DNA of 36,307 bases, from contig CAJUBC010000019.1 in NCBI GenBank assembly GCA_910584545.1, positions 1 to 36,307 on the forward strand, in the 5' to 3' direction. A program made the position numbers and the translations under genes. The notes under the pieces were generated by a model. It searched no databases and was not told the DNA's origin. It worked only from the letters and a program-made list of their open reading frames with translations. How positions within the stretch are numbered: the stretch's first letter is position 1; every line of letters begins with the position of its first letter. Shown piece by piece: positions 23,199 through 32,284 of this stretch. Origin of the DNA: an uncultured Muribaculaceae bacterium (GTDB lineage Bacteria; Bacteroidota; Bacteroidia; Bacteroidales; Muribaculaceae).

Positions 23199-24053
23199 TC
23201 AGCGCCAGCCCATGAACATCTTCACGACCTCCGGATCGTGGTGGTCGAAGAAAAGACTCTTACCGGTGTCGAGGCCGGCGATTTCCTTCATGTCTTCCTC
23301 GCTCAGCTCGAAATCGAAGATGTCGAGATTCTGCTCCATGCGCTCCACATGCACGGACTTCGGTATGATGATTACACCGCGCTGGATGAGCCAGCGCAGA
23401 GCAACCTGTGCCGCCGATTTGCCATATTTCTTTCCGATGCCAACAAGAACAGGGTTCGTGAAGAAATTGTTGCGGCCCTCGGCAAACGGTCCCCACGACA
23501 TGATGTGGCAGCCGTACTCCTCCATATACTTCCGGGCGCTGACCTGCTGGTCGAACACATGGGTCTCCACCTGGTTGACCATAGGCGGAATCTCCACGTT
23601 GCTTGCGAGATCGATCAGATGATCAGGGTAGAAATTGCTGACGCCTATGGCGCGTAATTTCCCTTCCCTGTAGGCGTCCTCGAGAGCGCGGTACGCACCG
23701 TAACGGTCGCAGAAAGGCTGGTGGAGCAGCATAAGGTCGATGTAGTCGGTTCCGAGCTTACGGAGACTCTCATCAATGGAATCCTTCGCTTTCGCGTAAC
23801 CGTAGTTGGAAATCCATATTTTCGTCACTAAGAACAGTTCATGGCGCGGGATGTCGCTGTTGGCGACCGCCGCGCCCACGCCCTCCTCGTTGTGATAGGC
23901 CTGCGCTGTGTCGATCATGCGGTAACCCACCTTCAGGGCATCGCTTACGCATCGCTCACACTCCGACGGATCTACCTGATACACACCATAGCCGATCTGC
24001 GGCATCACTACTCCATTTCTAAGTTCTACTGTATCCATATTCCGGGTTTTCAT
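23199..24053 (-). CDS. Aldo/keto reductase
   Basis: A cytoplasmic NADPH-dependent oxidoreductase of 284 residues that acts on aldehydes or ketones. The catalytic tetrad is visible: Asp and Tyr in DTAQAYHNE, Lys in TKIW and His in LMLLHQP. The TIM barrel continues with KLRAIGVSNF and the cofactor segment IIIPKSVHVERMEQN. The ATG at 24053 yields the usual length; an internal Met six codons in is also possible. A -7 promoter box lies just upstream at 24063-24070. It is related to 2,5-diketo-gluconate reductase-like enzymes. Substrate unknown. Confidence 0.92.
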   Translation of the reverse strand: MKTRNMDTVELRNGVVMPQIGYGVYQVDPSECERCVSDALKVGYRMIDTAQAYHNEEGVGAAVANSDIPRHELFLVTKIWISNYGYAKAKDSIDESLRKLGTDYIDLMLLHQPFCDRYGAYRALEDAYREGKLRAIGVSNFYPDHLIDLASNVEIPPMVNQVETHVFDQQVSARKYMEEYGCHIMSWGPFAEGRNNFFTNPVLVGIGKKYGKSAAQVALRWLIQRGVIIIPKSVHVERMEQNLDIFDFELSEEDMKEIAGLDTGKSLFFDHHDPEVVKMFMGWR

Positions 24054-24062
24054 GATTTGTCA

Positions 24063-24070
24063 CAAAATTA
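24063..24070 (-). promoter_or_regulatory. -7 box upstream of the aldo/keto reductase
   Basis: TAATTTTG on the minus strand matches TAnnTTTG 10 bases before the ATG at 24053. No -33 TTTG at 19-21 bases was found, so the leader would be very short if it is used. Confidence 0.35.
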
Positions 24071-24127
24071 CAACAATTCCCGGAAATTACTGTTTCACAA
24101 AACTCCTTGAAACTTTCACAAATTTCT

Positions 24128-24652
24128 TCATGTTTCTCTTGTTCTTGTGCATATACCGTATATTTGGTGGGATTCCGGCTCGGCGGCTATAGACATTGAG
24201 CCACTATCTTCATCAAGGGAATACGATTGAATCGGAGTGGCAATCGTATTGTAGAGGCGGTTCAGATACTCACTTCGTCCCGCCATTGTCCTGATGTCGC
24301 ATTCCCATACGCGGAGTACTCGCCAGCCGAGGGCTTTCAGTTCCGCTTCGTTGCGGGCATCACGGACCTTGTTGCGCTCTATCTTCTCCTGCCAGAAATC
24401 GACGTTGGACTTTGGCAGACGGTAATATCTGCATCCCTCATGTCCGTGCCAGAAGCAGCCGTTTACGAATATCACCGTCCTGTATTTCGGCAGGACTATA
24501 TCAGGGCGCCCCGGCAGTTTCTTGACCTGGATGCGGAAACGCAGACCGCGTGAGAAAAGATACTTCCGGACTATCAGCTCCGGTTTCGTATCCTTTCCCT
24601 TGATCGCAGCCATGCAGTTGTGACGCTGCTCCGGTGTCATCGTGTCCGCCAT
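24128..24652 (-). CDS. vsr: Very short patch repair endonuclease (Vsr)
   Basis: Nicks DNA 5' of the T in T:G mismatches that arise from deaminated 5-methylcytosine. The 174-residue protein has the catalytic Asp51 in GRPDIVL, His69 in FWHGH, and likely zinc ligands Cys66, His71, Cys74 and Cys118. The N-terminal MTPEQRHNCMAAIKGKDTKPE is typical. The last 45 residues extend beyond the core. Vsr normally accompanies a Dcm-type cytosine-5 methyltransferase; none is present in the window, and the Mod protein at 14064 is an adenine-type enzyme. No promoter box was found immediately upstream. Confidence 0.93.
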   Translation of the reverse strand: MADTMTPEQRHNCMAAIKGKDTKPELIVRKYLFSRGLRFRIQVKKLPGRPDIVLPKYRTVIFVNGCFWHGHEGCRYYRLPKSNVDFWQEKIERNKVRDARNEAELKALGWRVLRVWECDIRTMAGRSEYLNRLYNTIATPIQSYSLDEDSGSMSIAAEPESHQIYGICTRTRET

Positions 24653-24678
24653 ATTTAGAAGTTGATTAATGAAATCTA

Positions 24679-24810
24679 TTACCTGATGAAATTTGGGCGC
24701 CAGGGACGATCACGTCTTTCCTGATCCTGACTGACCTCACCATTCCGCCGTCCGTATGCTATGTTCCGGTGTTGTGATGTGGCGATCGGCATATTGCACA
24801 TCTCAAACAT
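24679..24810 (-). CDS. Possible 43-residue small protein upstream of vsr
   Basis: A short frame from ATG 24810 to a stop at 24679, with AAGGGG six bases before the start. The product is basic and polar, with RRDRPWRP near the end. It resembles nothing I know, and it could be a relic or a chance frame. Nothing else was recognised between 24653 and 24887. Confidence 0.2.
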   Translation of the reverse strand: MFEMCNMPIATSQHRNIAYGRRNGEVSQDQERRDRPWRPNFIR

Positions 24811-24887
24811 GGTGTTCCCCTTAATGCGCGGCCTCCCGCTCGCCAAAAAAACTTCATTATTATGTTTCAATAATTGTTCCAACAGTT

Positions 24888-26051
24888 TTATAACGTACCG
24901 TTAATTTCAATAGTTTCTCTGTGAGTCAGGATGTCGCTCATGATTGCGAGGTCGCTGTCTACTTCGCCCTGGAGCAGATAGTCCTGACGGCGCTTCTTCA
25001 CCTCGCCGTATATCGCGGTTGCTTCTTTCCGGTTTCCGTCAAGTTTCAAGGCTATGGCACAGAGAATCCGCTCTTTCGACGACATCACCTTTCGGTATGT
25101 CTTGATATAGCGCTTAAGATTTTCGTCGAGGAGTTCCTTGGCTCCATCTATGTCCCCGCATATCAGACGGAGAAAGACAAGCTCACATGCTATTTCCTTG
25201 ACATAAAGTCCGATTATCTCGTCTTTATGGTTGTTTAGATTCTCGTAGGCGGTTCGCGCGTCAGCATATCTCAACTCATCGATAAGACATCCGGCCGCCA
25301 TCATCGGGATGGAGACCTCAAGCTGGTCACGGTAATTGATGGTTTCAGGAACGGCAAACCAGTCCTGAGGCATATCTTTAGGGCGCACCCCTTGCTGGAG
25401 AAGCGCGTTCGACCTCAGCGCAATGACAAATCCGCGCTTTGCCAACGGATTCTTTCTGAGCAACAGCATATTGTAGGCGTCGTTCCCGGCGCCGGATACT
25501 TTCATCGGTATGCCGTTGAGCAGAATGAGCATTGCATCGGTCAATGCGAAAATCACCACGCATTCCGACAGAAATGGATTCAGTTTGACAAAAAACAGCG
25601 GAACTACCGCAAGCAAGGCAACGATGTTGAACAGTACCCCGCCGAAGTTGTACCATCCGGTGGGAATCTTTTCCAACGGCAGGACCGGAGGTGTCAGGAG
25701 ACATTGACCACCGGTTCCGGCTATAGAGTAACGTCTGATCCGCAGTCTGCAGTCGATTTTGATGAATGTGAGACTGAAGATGCGGAAAGACATGAACTTG
25801 TATCCTGACAACAGGCCGCATACCAAATGGCCTGTCTCATGCAGAATGATGAGACACATCTGCGAGATCAGGAATGCCAGGATGCCGACACCCGCGGCAA
25901 GCATCATTTCGCCGAAGTCTGTCGATTTCAGCTTAGTTATAAACTCTGCAAAAGTAGTATCTGTAAAACATGCAATCAGGTTTGCAGCAATAAAAAGCCC
26001 CGCCGTAATACCGATCGCAACCCCGACCAATAATTTAAGAATCGCCTTCAT
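24888..26051 (-). CDS. M50-like membrane metalloprotease with C-terminal helical (TPR-like) region
   Basis: A predicted intramembrane or membrane-bound zinc protease of 387 residues. Two hydrophobic segments lead to HETGH (about 71-75), the HExxH zinc site, in LIILHETGHLVCGLL. Further membrane segments follow, and the second motif region reads LNGIPMKVSGAGNDAYN instead of the classical NxxPxxPLDG of site-2 proteases. The last 150 residues form charged amphipathic helices that look TPR-like. The frame opens at a GTG at 26063; the ATG at 26051 is preferred. It is divergent from the second receptor operon. The substrate is unknown and protease activity is inferred from the motif. Confidence 0.75.
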   Translation of the reverse strand: MKAILKLLVGVAIGITAGLFIAANLIACFTDTTFAEFITKLKSTDFGEMMLAAGVGILAFLISQMCLIILHETGHLVCGLLSGYKFMSFRIFSLTFIKIDCRLRIRRYSIAGTGGQCLLTPPVLPLEKIPTGWYNFGGVLFNIVALLAVVPLFFVKLNPFLSECVVIFALTDAMLILLNGIPMKVSGAGNDAYNMLLLRKNPLAKRGFVIALRSNALLQQGVRPKDMPQDWFAVPETINYRDQLEVSIPMMAAGCLIDELRYADARTAYENLNNHKDEIIGLYVKEIACELVFLRLICGDIDGAKELLDENLKRYIKTYRKVMSSKERILCAIALKLDGNRKEATAIYGEVKKRRQDYLLQGEVDSDLAIMSDILTHRETIEINGTL

Positions 26052-26076
26052 TATGTTTTGCACGTCTTTTCCGGTA

Positions 26077-26084
26077 CAAAATTA
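26077..26084 (-). promoter_or_regulatory. -7 box upstream of the M50-like gene
   Basis: TAATTTTG on the minus strand, 25 bases before the ATG at 26051. No matching -33 box was seen. Confidence 0.35.
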
Positions 26085-26187
26085 CATAATTTCCGCGAGA
26101 TCCCGCACTGAAACTACAGACATATCTTCTCAACGGAGTTTAATATTAATTCAACTTTTAGGACATAATCGTGCAATCAGACTTGCC

Positions 26188-26195
26188 TAATTTTG
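26188..26195 (+). promoter_or_regulatory. -7 box upstream of the second receptor gene
   Basis: TAATTTTG matches TAnnTTTG. Transcription would start near 26202, inside the extended frame that begins with GTG at 26171, so the true start should be 26216 or 26222. No good -33 box was found. Confidence 0.45.
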
Positions 26196-26215
26196 CTTTC
26201 GAAAAAGAATCAGAT

Positions 26216-28969
26216 ATGATAATGAACCCAAAGATTATCCTTACATTTCTGTCTCTTGCTCCGATATGCATTCCACTTCAGGCGGGAGTAGTGAGAGGCA
26301 TCGTTTTCGACAGGACAACAAAAGAACCACTAATCGGAGCTACAGTCAGGGCCGGATCAGTCCAGAGGGGGACAGCAACCGACGCAGATGGACATTACTT
26401 TCTGTATATGAAGGATGGAAACTTTAATATTACAGTGAGTTACATTGGATATGCCGACACAACGGTTGTAGCGAACATTGTAATGCCTGATGGAGATACT
26501 GTTCTTGACATTCCAATGACACCGGATGCGACATCCTTATCTGAGGTAACGGTGACGGCAGTAGCCAGAAAAGACACGGAAACCGCAATGATCGATGATG
26601 AAAGGCAGAGCGATGTGGTTCAGACCGGAGTTTCGGCGCAGCAGATAGCCAAGACACAGGACAAGGATGCCTCGGAGGTAATAAGGCGAGTGCCGGGAAT
26701 ATCGATAATCGACGACAAATTCGTGATGGTGCGGGGGCTTTCACAACGATATAACAGCGTGTGGCTGAATGGAAGCGCCGTGCCGAGTTCCGAAGCCGAT
26801 TCCCGGGCTTTCTCATTCGACATCATTCCAAGCTCACAACTCGACAATATAGTCATTGTCAAAAGTCCGGCGCCTGAATATCCATCTGATTTTACGGGAG
26901 GTTTCTTAATGGTCAGGACAAGGTATCAACCTACTTACAACGGATTCCACATTTCTTTGGGGACATCGGTGAATGATATGACCCATTTTCGCGATTTCAA
27001 ATACTATAAGGGTGGTGGCAAATATTACAACGGGAATTTCAGTTCCCCATTGGCGACATATCCCGGATATTCCAACCGCATAGACGTGCTTGGCAACGGT
27101 CTCAGCAACGAATGGGAAATCCATACCCGCCGTCCTGTCGGAGATTTGAAACTTAATCTCAGCTATAACAACCGCTGGCATTTCGATACAGCTGGTACTC
27201 TGGGTCTGCTGGCAAGTCTCAACTTTTCCAATTCATACAGGACACAGACTGATGTGGAGAACTCGCTCTATGGGCCGTATGACATAGCGAACGAAACACC
27301 AGTATGTCTCAGGAAGGCTTCCGACAACCAATATACCCGTGACATGAAAACAGGAGGAATGCTCAATCTCTCGTTTCTTCCTGAAAACAACAATCATCGG
27401 TATGAATGGAAGACAATCTATAACCGGATTGTCAAGAACCGGTATTCAGACAGAGCCGGATTCAACGCACAGCCTGACAATATTGAGGAGATGGAGTATT
27501 ACTACTCGGCACGCAACACATTGAACACACAGATCACCGGACGGCATGAGTTCACTTCAGCTTCTTTATGGGACTGGAGTGTGGGATACGCCTATTCCGA
27601 CCGCGACATGCCCGACCGCCGTCTGATTCAGCTTACCGACCGCACCGACAACCGTATGGGCATATACCGCATTAACCGTGAGTTTACTTGTCTGCGCGAG
27701 CATACCGCTTCTCTAAACACCAATTACCGTCAGGAGATTGATTTAGACGTGTTCAGGCCGGTGGTCAAAGCAGGAATCTATGCGGAATACCGTAATCGCA
27801 CATACGATGTGCGCGAGTTCCAATACGGATGGCAGCCCGACAATAATCTCCATGAAGGATTTGAGTTCTCTGATGATATTCCCGGTCAGGTCCTCACTCC
27901 AGACAATTTCGGACCTGACAAGCTGTATATCTACGAGAACGTCAACTACCTGAACAGTTATAAGGCAAGCAGCACCCAGATGTCGGGTTACGTCGGTATC
28001 AATATCCCCTGGGAAGCCCTGACGGTTTATGGAGGAGTAAGGTATGAATATGTGGATCAGTTGCTGCGTATGAATACACGTCAGTCGGAGTCCAGCCTTC
28101 AGGACACCCATTATTATTACAGGGATTTCTTTCCCTCGGTCAACGCGAGCTATAGATTCAGCGAGGCTCATCAGTTGAGAGCGGCCTACGGACGGACTAC
28201 AAACCGTCCCGAATTCCGTGAGCTTGCCCCGACAGTCTATTATGACTTTGACCTGGGCAGCAGCGTCATGGGCAATCATGACCTGAAGGCTGCATACATC
28301 CAGAATTTCGATCTCCGATATGAATGGTATCCATCCAAAGGGGAGATCGTATCGGTGGCTCTCTTCTACAAGAGATTCAGTAACCCTATTGAATGGACAT
28401 ACACCGTAGCGGGCGGTACCGACCTGGTGTACTCCTATATCAACGCCAAAGGAGCCGATAACTTCGGTATCGAGGTCGACATCCGTAAGAATCTGGGATT
28501 CATCGGACTGGATGATTTCAGTCTTTCGTTCAACGCATCGTTCATCAAGAGCAAGGTGACATTTGAGGGTGGCAACAACATAGACCGCCCCATGCAGGGG
28601 CAGTCTCCGTATCTGATAAATGCAGGTCTGTTCTACAACCGTTCCGGCTGGTCGGCTGCGGTTCTCTACAACCGCATCGGCAAGCGCATTGTAGGGGTGG
28701 GCAACAAATACGGCACAGGCGCGGATGGATCGTCACGAAACATCCCCAACTCTTACGAGATGCCACGCAACTCACTCGATCTGTCGCTCGGCAAGAAGTT
28801 GGGTCACTGGGAGTTGAAAGTTTCCGTGCGCGACATTCTTGCCGAGCGGTACCTCTTCAAACAGATTGAAGACATCGTGACTGTCGATAAAACCAAACAT
28901 ATCGAAGAGGTTACCCGGAGCTATAAACCGGGCCGCAACTTCAATCTTTCAATAGCATACAGTTTCTAA
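26216..28969 (+). CDS. TonB-dependent receptor with carboxypeptidase-D-like domain (second receptor)
   Basis: An outer-membrane active transporter of about 917 residues. The order is a signal peptide (ILTFLSLAPICIPLQA), a carboxypeptidase-regulatory-like domain (about 28-110, with TKEPLIGATV, TDADGHYFL and VSYIGYAD), and a plug domain (about 130-245, with EVIRRVPGISI, MVRGLSQRYNSVWLNG and GGFLMVRT). A barrel follows, ending SIAYSF. ATG 26216 or ATG 26222 is preferred over the upstream GTG because a -7 box lies at 26188-26195. The downstream lipoprotein gene starts 28 bases after the stop. It is not a SusC type, since no SusD follows. Ligand unknown. Confidence 0.92.
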   Translation: MIMNPKIILTFLSLAPICIPLQAGVVRGIVFDRTTKEPLIGATVRAGSVQRGTATDADGHYFLYMKDGNFNITVSYIGYADTTVVANIVMPDGDTVLDIPMTPDATSLSEVTVTAVARKDTETAMIDDERQSDVVQTGVSAQQIAKTQDKDASEVIRRVPGISIIDDKFVMVRGLSQRYNSVWLNGSAVPSSEADSRAFSFDIIPSSQLDNIVIVKSPAPEYPSDFTGGFLMVRTRYQPTYNGFHISLGTSVNDMTHFRDFKYYKGGGKYYNGNFSSPLATYPGYSNRIDVLGNGLSNEWEIHTRRPVGDLKLNLSYNNRWHFDTAGTLGLLASLNFSNSYRTQTDVENSLYGPYDIANETPVCLRKASDNQYTRDMKTGGMLNLSFLPENNNHRYEWKTIYNRIVKNRYSDRAGFNAQPDNIEEMEYYYSARNTLNTQITGRHEFTSASLWDWSVGYAYSDRDMPDRRLIQLTDRTDNRMGIYRINREFTCLREHTASLNTNYRQEIDLDVFRPVVKAGIYAEYRNRTYDVREFQYGWQPDNNLHEGFEFSDDIPGQVLTPDNFGPDKLYIYENVNYLNSYKASSTQMSGYVGINIPWEALTVYGGVRYEYVDQLLRMNTRQSESSLQDTHYYYRDFFPSVNASYRFSEAHQLRAAYGRTTNRPEFRELAPTVYYDFDLGSSVMGNHDLKAAYIQNFDLRYEWYPSKGEIVSVALFYKRFSNPIEWTYTVAGGTDLVYSYINAKGADNFGIEVDIRKNLGFIGLDDFSLSFNASFIKSKVTFEGGNNIDRPMQGQSPYLINAGLFYNRSGWSAAVLYNRIGKRIVGVGNKYGTGADGSSRNIPNSYEMPRNSLDLSLGKKLGHWELKVSVRDILAERYLFKQIEDIVTVDKTKHIEEVTRSYKPGRNFNLSIAYSF

Positions 28970-28997
28970 GACAATTGTTAAACCAAATCCGAATTTT

Positions 28998-30482
28998 ATG
29001 GAAAAAATGACAAAACAGTTTGGCCGCCTTTTCATGGCGGGAACCGTTTGCGCGATGAGTCTTTTCGCTGCAAGCTGCTCAACTGACAAGGATGAGCCTG
29101 AACCGCAGGATGACAATCCCGAAGTGACGTACAAGGGCAACGTAGCATACAGCGACGGACTTGTATTCAACGGAAACGAGCTGGGCAACGGCGCGCAGAA
29201 CTTCCATCTTACGGGAGACGTCACTCTCGAGAAAGGCACGTACCTCCTCAAGGGCTGGGTGTATGTCGACGAGGGTGCCACGTTGCGTATTCCTGCAGGA
29301 ACGGTCATCAAGGGAGAGAAAGAGACAATGGCAGCTCTCATCGTGGAGCCGGGCGGCTACTGCGAGATGAAGGGAAGCGCGCAGGAACCCATCGTGATGA
29401 CATCCGCACAGGCTCCAGGTCGGCGTCGACCCGGCGACTGGGGCGGACTTATAGTCTGCGGCAAAGGCCTGAACAATCAGGGCACACAGCAGATTGAAGG
29501 TGGGCCCACGACAATCCATGGCGGCAACGTCAAGTCTGACAATTCCGGAATATACAGTTACATCCGTGTTGAGTTTGCCGGCTACCCTTTCGACACGGAC
29601 AAGGAAATCAATGGCGTGACTTTCGGTTCCGTAGGCAGCGGCACCAGGATCGACCACATACAGGTGTCGTATTCCAACGATGACTCCTTTGAATGGTTCG
29701 GTGGCTCTGCCAACTGCTCATATCTGATAGCCTACAAGGGTTGGGACGATGATTTCGATACTGATAACGGTTTCGACGGAGAAGTCAGCTACTGTCTTTC
29801 GGTTCGTGATCCCCGCATTGCCGACACGTCGCAGTCAAACGGCTTTGAGAGTGACAACAACGCCAGCGGCGCCGAGACTACTCCTTTCACTTCCGCACGG
29901 TTCCGTAATGTTACTCTGATCGGTCCCATGACATCAAAGAATACCGGATTTGCCAATACTTCAGATTACATCACTGCCGGAGATATGTTCCCCGATAACG
30001 GTTCCAAACTCGGCAAATTTCAGGCTGCCGTTCAGATTCGTCGTAGCAGCAAGCTGAATATATCCAATCTGCTTGCCGTTGGGTTCCCTGTCGGACTGAT
30101 TGTCGACGGAGAAAAGGGACAGACAGTAGCCTATGCTAAAGCGGGCGAATTCAAACTTGAGAATTGCATATTCTCCGGTATGGACGCGCTCGGGACTGAC
30201 AAGAACAAGGAGTATGAAGACTACTTTTTCGACTACGCCACTAAATCCGAAGACCGTTCGATAGTTTCGTTCTCGCATTCCTTTTTCCTCGCGGGTCTCG
30301 GCAACAGGGTAATGGAAGAAAATCTGTTGGGCCTTTCAGATCCCTCCAATACGGGTCAGAACTATTGCCCCTCTGCCGAAATCAGCGACGGCAAAGGCGG
30401 ATACATCGGTGCGTTCCGCGATGCATCTGACAACTGGATGAAAGGTTGGACCAATTTCGATCCTCAGAACACACCTTATTGA
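28998..30482 (+). CDS. Predicted beta-helix lipoprotein, partner of the second receptor
   Basis: A 494-residue predicted lipoprotein. The lipobox is LFAASC (Cys about residue 27), and the following acidic stretch (DKDEPEPQDD) fits a surface-export signal of Bacteroidetes. The body begins with LTGDVTLEKGTYLLKGWVYVDEG, followed by IPAGTVIKGEKE, PIVMTSAQAPGRRRPGDWGG and repeated short strands, as in right-handed parallel beta-helix proteins. A very acidic patch (YKGWDDDFDTDNGFDG, about 250) could bind metal ions. It sits 28 bases behind the receptor and directly before a strong terminator. The inferred role is ligand capture at the cell surface for the receptor. Confidence 0.8.
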   Translation: MEKMTKQFGRLFMAGTVCAMSLFAASCSTDKDEPEPQDDNPEVTYKGNVAYSDGLVFNGNELGNGAQNFHLTGDVTLEKGTYLLKGWVYVDEGATLRIPAGTVIKGEKETMAALIVEPGGYCEMKGSAQEPIVMTSAQAPGRRRPGDWGGLIVCGKGLNNQGTQQIEGGPTTIHGGNVKSDNSGIYSYIRVEFAGYPFDTDKEINGVTFGSVGSGTRIDHIQVSYSNDDSFEWFGGSANCSYLIAYKGWDDDFDTDNGFDGEVSYCLSVRDPRIADTSQSNGFESDNNASGAETTPFTSARFRNVTLIGPMTSKNTGFANTSDYITAGDMFPDNGSKLGKFQAAVQIRRSSKLNISNLLAVGFPVGLIVDGEKGQTVAYAKAGEFKLENCIFSGMDALGTDKNKEYEDYFFDYATKSEDRSIVSFSHSFFLAGLGNRVMEENLLGLSDPSNTGQNYCPSAEISDGKGGYIGAFRDASDNWMKGWTNFDPQNTPY

Positions 30483-30514
30483 TATTTAGATAGTTGTCTG
30501 TTCAACAAGGCAGT

Positions 30515-30552
30515 AATCCGATGCGGGAAATAAATCCCGCATCGGATTTTGA
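30515..30552 (+). terminator. Strong terminator of the second receptor operon
   Basis: A perfect 14-base stem (30515-30528 with 30535-30548) with a 6-base loop sits 32 bases after the lipoprotein stop and is followed by a T-rich tract. In the 304-base gap 30483-30786 it is joined only by the hyd promoter and a tandem copy of tatacctgaa near 30758 and 30772. Confidence 0.88.
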
Positions 30553-30666
30553 TTCTTCCGTACAAAAGTATTAATTACCGAAAAGACACCAGGTATGGTT
30601 AAGTCAATGTCTGTTCCACCATCCATAGGCTTGCCGTGAGTAATTAACAAGATTATTGCCGATTTA

Positions 30667-30698
30667 TTTCGTAATCAGAACTAAAATTTGTAACTTTA
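30667..30698 (+). promoter_or_regulatory. Probable promoter of the hyd operon
   Basis: TTTC (30667-30670), 20 bases, then TAACTTTA (30691-30698): one mismatch in each box. The predicted leader is about 80 bases to the ATG at 30787 and contains a 10-base sequence (tatacctgaa) twice. Confidence 0.5.
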
Positions 30699-30786
30699 CG
30701 CCTGAATTTGGACTGTACTAAATCTATATCGGTTGGAGAAATCCATACCTTAAATTTTATACCTGAAAATCTATACCTGAAGAACC

Positions 30787-32265
30787 ATGGCTTATAAAAA
30801 CAACACCATGATTGTGCGCCACCGTCTTCTCACAGAGCTTGTGAGACTCTGGAAAGAGGGCAGGCTGGTGGAAAGTATCGACCGTCTTCCCCTCGAGCTG
30901 AGCCCGCGTCATTCCAAACATCCTGGACGATGCTGTGTACACAAGGAAAGGGCCGTCTGGAAATATAAATCCCTGCCGTTGCTCGGACTCGACATGAGCG
31001 ACGAGACCGATGAGCTCACCACGTTGTCGGAATACGCGCGTATGGCCCTTTCCCGTCAGGATGGCAAGCGTCCCGTCAAGGAGAGCCTCAAGAAGAATAT
31101 AATGTGCGTGATCGACGAGGCGTGCTCTTCGTGCGTGCAGATCAAATACGATGTCACCAATCTCTGCAGGGGATGCGTGGCGCGAAGCTGCATCCACAAC
31201 TGTCCCAAAGGTGCAGTAAGTCTCGACGAGCGTACCGGCAAGGCACGCATCGACCATGAAAAGTGCATCAGTTGCGGCATCTGTCACAAGAGCTGTCCCT
31301 ACCACGCCATAGTCTATATCCCGGTTCCTTGCGAGGAGGCATGTCCCGTCAATGCCATCACCAAGGATGAGCATGGCATAGAGCATATCGACGAGTCGAA
31401 ATGCATCTATTGCGGTAAATGCATGAACGCTTGCCCCTTCGGAGCCATATTCGAGATCTCGCAGACTTTCGACGTGTTGCAGAGCATCCGCGCCGGAAGA
31501 AAAGTGGTAGCCATGGTCGCGCCTGCAGTGCTCGGCCAGTTCGAGGCCACTCTGCCCCAGGTGTACGGCGCGTTGAAGAGCATGGGCTTTTATGATGTGG
31601 TGGAGGTGGCCCAAGGCGCTATGGCTACCACGGAGAACGAGGGTAAGGAACTCCTTGAGAAGATGGAGCAGGGACAGCCGTTCATGACCACTTCCTGCTG
31701 CCCGGCCTACATACAGCTCACCGAGAAGCATCTTCCCGGACTTAAGCCATACGTGTCGTCGACCGGCTCCCCGATGTATTATACCGCCCGCATCGTCAGG
31801 GAGAAATATCCCGACGCGATCACCGTATTCATCGGTCCCTGTGTGGCCAAGCGCATGGAAGGCCGGAGAGACGAGGCCGTCGATTTCGTGATGACTTTCG
31901 AGGAACTCGCCTCGCTGTTTGATGCCTACGACATTGATCTCAAGGAGTCGCAGCCTTCCGATCCGGAGTTCGAGTCTGTGCGCGAGGCCCATGGCTTTGC
32001 ACGCACCGGCGGCGTGACGGAGGCGGTTAAGTCTTATCTGAAACTCGACACCGAGGCGCTGAAGGCCATGCAGGTGGCCGACCTTAACAAGAAGTCAATA
32101 GCCATGCTCGGCGCTTTTGCGAAGACCGGCAAAGCCCCCGCGAATTTCATCGAGGTGATGGCCTGCGAGGGCGGATGCATCACCGGCCCCAGCTCGGGCA
32201 CCACAGTTGCCGACGGCAAGCGGCGTTTCGATAAGGAAATCCTCAAGAAGAATAAGACATACTGA
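30787..32265 (+). CDS. hydA: [FeFe] hydrogenase, group B (HydA)
   Basis: Catalyses reversible H2 formation from protons and reduced ferredoxin in the cytoplasm during fermentation. The 492-residue protein has an N-terminal domain with SKHPGRCC and Cys-rich segments CRGCVARSCIHNCP (127-139). Two 4Fe-4S motifs follow: CISCGICHKSCP (160-171) and CIYCGKCMNACP (206-217). The H-cluster ligands are Cys304 in TSCCPAY, Cys352 in IGPCVAKR, and Cys460 and Cys464 in EVMACEGGCITGPSS. The TSCCPAY and GPCVAKR forms, rather than TSCCPxW and MPCxxK, point to group B. It heads an operon with all three maturases. Confidence 0.95.
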   Translation: MAYKNNTMIVRHRLLTELVRLWKEGRLVESIDRLPLELSPRHSKHPGRCCVHKERAVWKYKSLPLLGLDMSDETDELTTLSEYARMALSRQDGKRPVKESLKKNIMCVIDEACSSCVQIKYDVTNLCRGCVARSCIHNCPKGAVSLDERTGKARIDHEKCISCGICHKSCPYHAIVYIPVPCEEACPVNAITKDEHGIEHIDESKCIYCGKCMNACPFGAIFEISQTFDVLQSIRAGRKVVAMVAPAVLGQFEATLPQVYGALKSMGFYDVVEVAQGAMATTENEGKELLEKMEQGQPFMTTSCCPAYIQLTEKHLPGLKPYVSSTGSPMYYTARIVREKYPDAITVFIGPCVAKRMEGRRDEAVDFVMTFEELASLFDAYDIDLKESQPSDPEFESVREAHGFARTGGVTEAVKSYLKLDTEALKAMQVADLNKKSIAMLGAFAKTGKAPANFIEVMACEGGCITGPSSGTTVADGKRRFDKEILKKNKTY

Positions 32266-32284
32266 CAGTTGTAAAGGAACGCTT

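Noticed and set aside
20059..23200. Identical 12-base sequence AGGAGTCCTGTC at 20059-20070 and 23189-23200, each near the 3' end of a minus-strand gene
   Set aside because: A shared 12-mer is expected by chance in 36 kb, and no longer similarity surrounds it.
24679..24882. Longer 67-codon reading of the small frame before vsr
   Set aside because: It needs a TTG start; only the inner ATG at 24810 has a ribosome-binding-like sequence, and even that is weak.
30757..31992. 411-codon minus-strand frame opposite hydA
   Set aside because: hydA is unambiguous from its cluster motifs; the reverse frame is a shadow.
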